A stretch of DNA of 64,000 nt. Source: Brasilonema sennae CENA114. GTDB lineage: Bacteria > Cyanobacteriota > Cyanobacteriia > Cyanobacteriales > Nostocaceae. Below are positions 63,700 to 64,000 of the stretch, one piece after another; the first letter of the stretch is position 1, and every line of letters starts with the position of its first letter. A model generated the notes under the pieces. That model was not told the DNA's origin, ran no database searches, and was given only the letters and a program-made list of their open reading frames with translations. The position numbers and the translations under genes are program-made. The stretch is taken from assembly GCF_006968745.1 (NCBI RefSeq), contig NZ_CP030118.1:2368654-2432653 (forward strand). Direction: 5' to 3'.

Positions 63700-64000
63700 A
63701 TGTCTATTTATAAAGAAATTAGTAAAGCGATTCGCATCACCTTCATCTTATGGTTATTAACGGCTATTATCTATCCTTTATTTATACTTTTCGTCGCTCA
63801 AGTTCCCTTTCTTAAAGACAAAGCTGAAGGGAGCATAGTGTTAAATATCAAGGGAGAAATCATTGGTTCAGCTTTGATTGGTCAACAATTCAGATCTGAC
63901 CAGTATTTCCACAGTCGCCCTAGTACAATTAGATATAGCCAAGGAAAGCAAGGCAATCCTACTGGCGTCTCTGGAGCTAGCAATCTCGCACCTAGCAGTC
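63700..64000 (+). CDS. kdpC: Potassium-transporting ATPase subunit KdpC, 5' part
   Basis: The first 100 codons, cut by the window end. MSIYKEISKAIRITFILWLL is the single N-terminal membrane helix region, then GSALIGQQFRSDQYFHSRPS, the conserved KdpC motif, and SGASNLAPSS. KdpC is the periplasmic/lumen-facing chaperone subunit of the Kdp pump. No kdpD is visible within the window. Confidence 0.92.
   Translation, partial: MSIYKEISKAIRITFILWLLTAIIYPLFILFVAQVPFLKDKAEGSIVLNIKGEIIGSALIGQQFRSDQYFHSRPSTIRYSQGKQGNPTGVSGASNLAPSS

Noticed and set aside
1..64000. tRNA, rRNA, tmRNA, RNase P or 6S RNA genes
   Set aside because: None could be recognised by eye in the intergenic regions; a covariance-model scan would be needed to exclude them.

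Overview
The window reads as chromosome of a filamentous, heterocyst-type (Nostocales-like) cyanobacterium. Evidence: zeta-carotene desaturase, an IctB-family protein, a lumenal TLP38-type cyclophilin, cyanoexosortase A with a PEP-CTERM-like substrate, many GCGATCGC (HIP1) sites, short heptamer repeats, REP/MITE-like repeats between genes, and several transposon families. The exact genus cannot be named from the sequence alone.

Layout. 1-6 kb: a PEP-CTERM-like exported protein and polA preceded by a tandem partial copy of its own 5' part. 6-15 kb: PepSY-like protein, Ca2+ P-type ATPase, transglutaminase, a DUF4347/beta-helix surface protein and a PD-(D/E)XK nuclease. 15.8-21.4 kb: a nested mobile complex. 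An IscB (HEARO) element has its iscB gene split by a group II intron, and the upstream guide-RNA region is split by an IS630-type element. 21.6-23.7 kb: SRPBCC protein and zds (carotenoid synthesis). 24-26.4 kb: a small ribbon-helix-helix gene and an AT-rich stretch with almost no genes. 26.4-36.5 kb: a dynamin-like GTPase with a repeat-derived insert, a MEKHLA protein, and a minus-strand exopolysaccharide/cyanoexosortase cluster (aminotransferase, exosortase, partner, Wza, Wzc). 37-38.3 kb: a second identical copy of the IS630 element. 38.8-45.2 kb: a GAF pseudo-kinase, ictB, a WGxxGxxG-CTERM protein, smpB and tandem rhomboid proteases. 45.1-46.8 kb: a TnpB element abutting the second rhomboid. 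47-54 kb: Uma2 nuclease, lumenal cyclophilin, methyltransferase, TPR protein, phosphoribosyltransferase and a two-component pair. 54.2-58.3 kb: a lone antitoxin-like gene and a SEFIR / NB-ARC / TPR STAND system. 58.7-64 kb: kdpA, kdpB, a kdpF/G-like gene and the start of kdpC, cut by the window edge.

Most notable: (1) the SEFIR and NB-ARC-TPR reading frames overlap in the -1 frame at a slippery heptamer followed by a 5-nt spacer and a perfect 8-bp stem, the layout of a programmed -1 ribosomal frameshift that would produce one ~1,111-residue defence-like STAND protein; (2) an RNA-guided nuclease gene (iscB) interrupted at its RuvC-I motif by a full-length group II intron whose own protein carries an HNH nuclease, with the putative omega-RNA split by a DDE transposon; (3) a TnpB element whose right end touches the stop codon of a rhomboid gene, so its guide would be antisense to that gene; (4) the mosaic partial duplication of polA.
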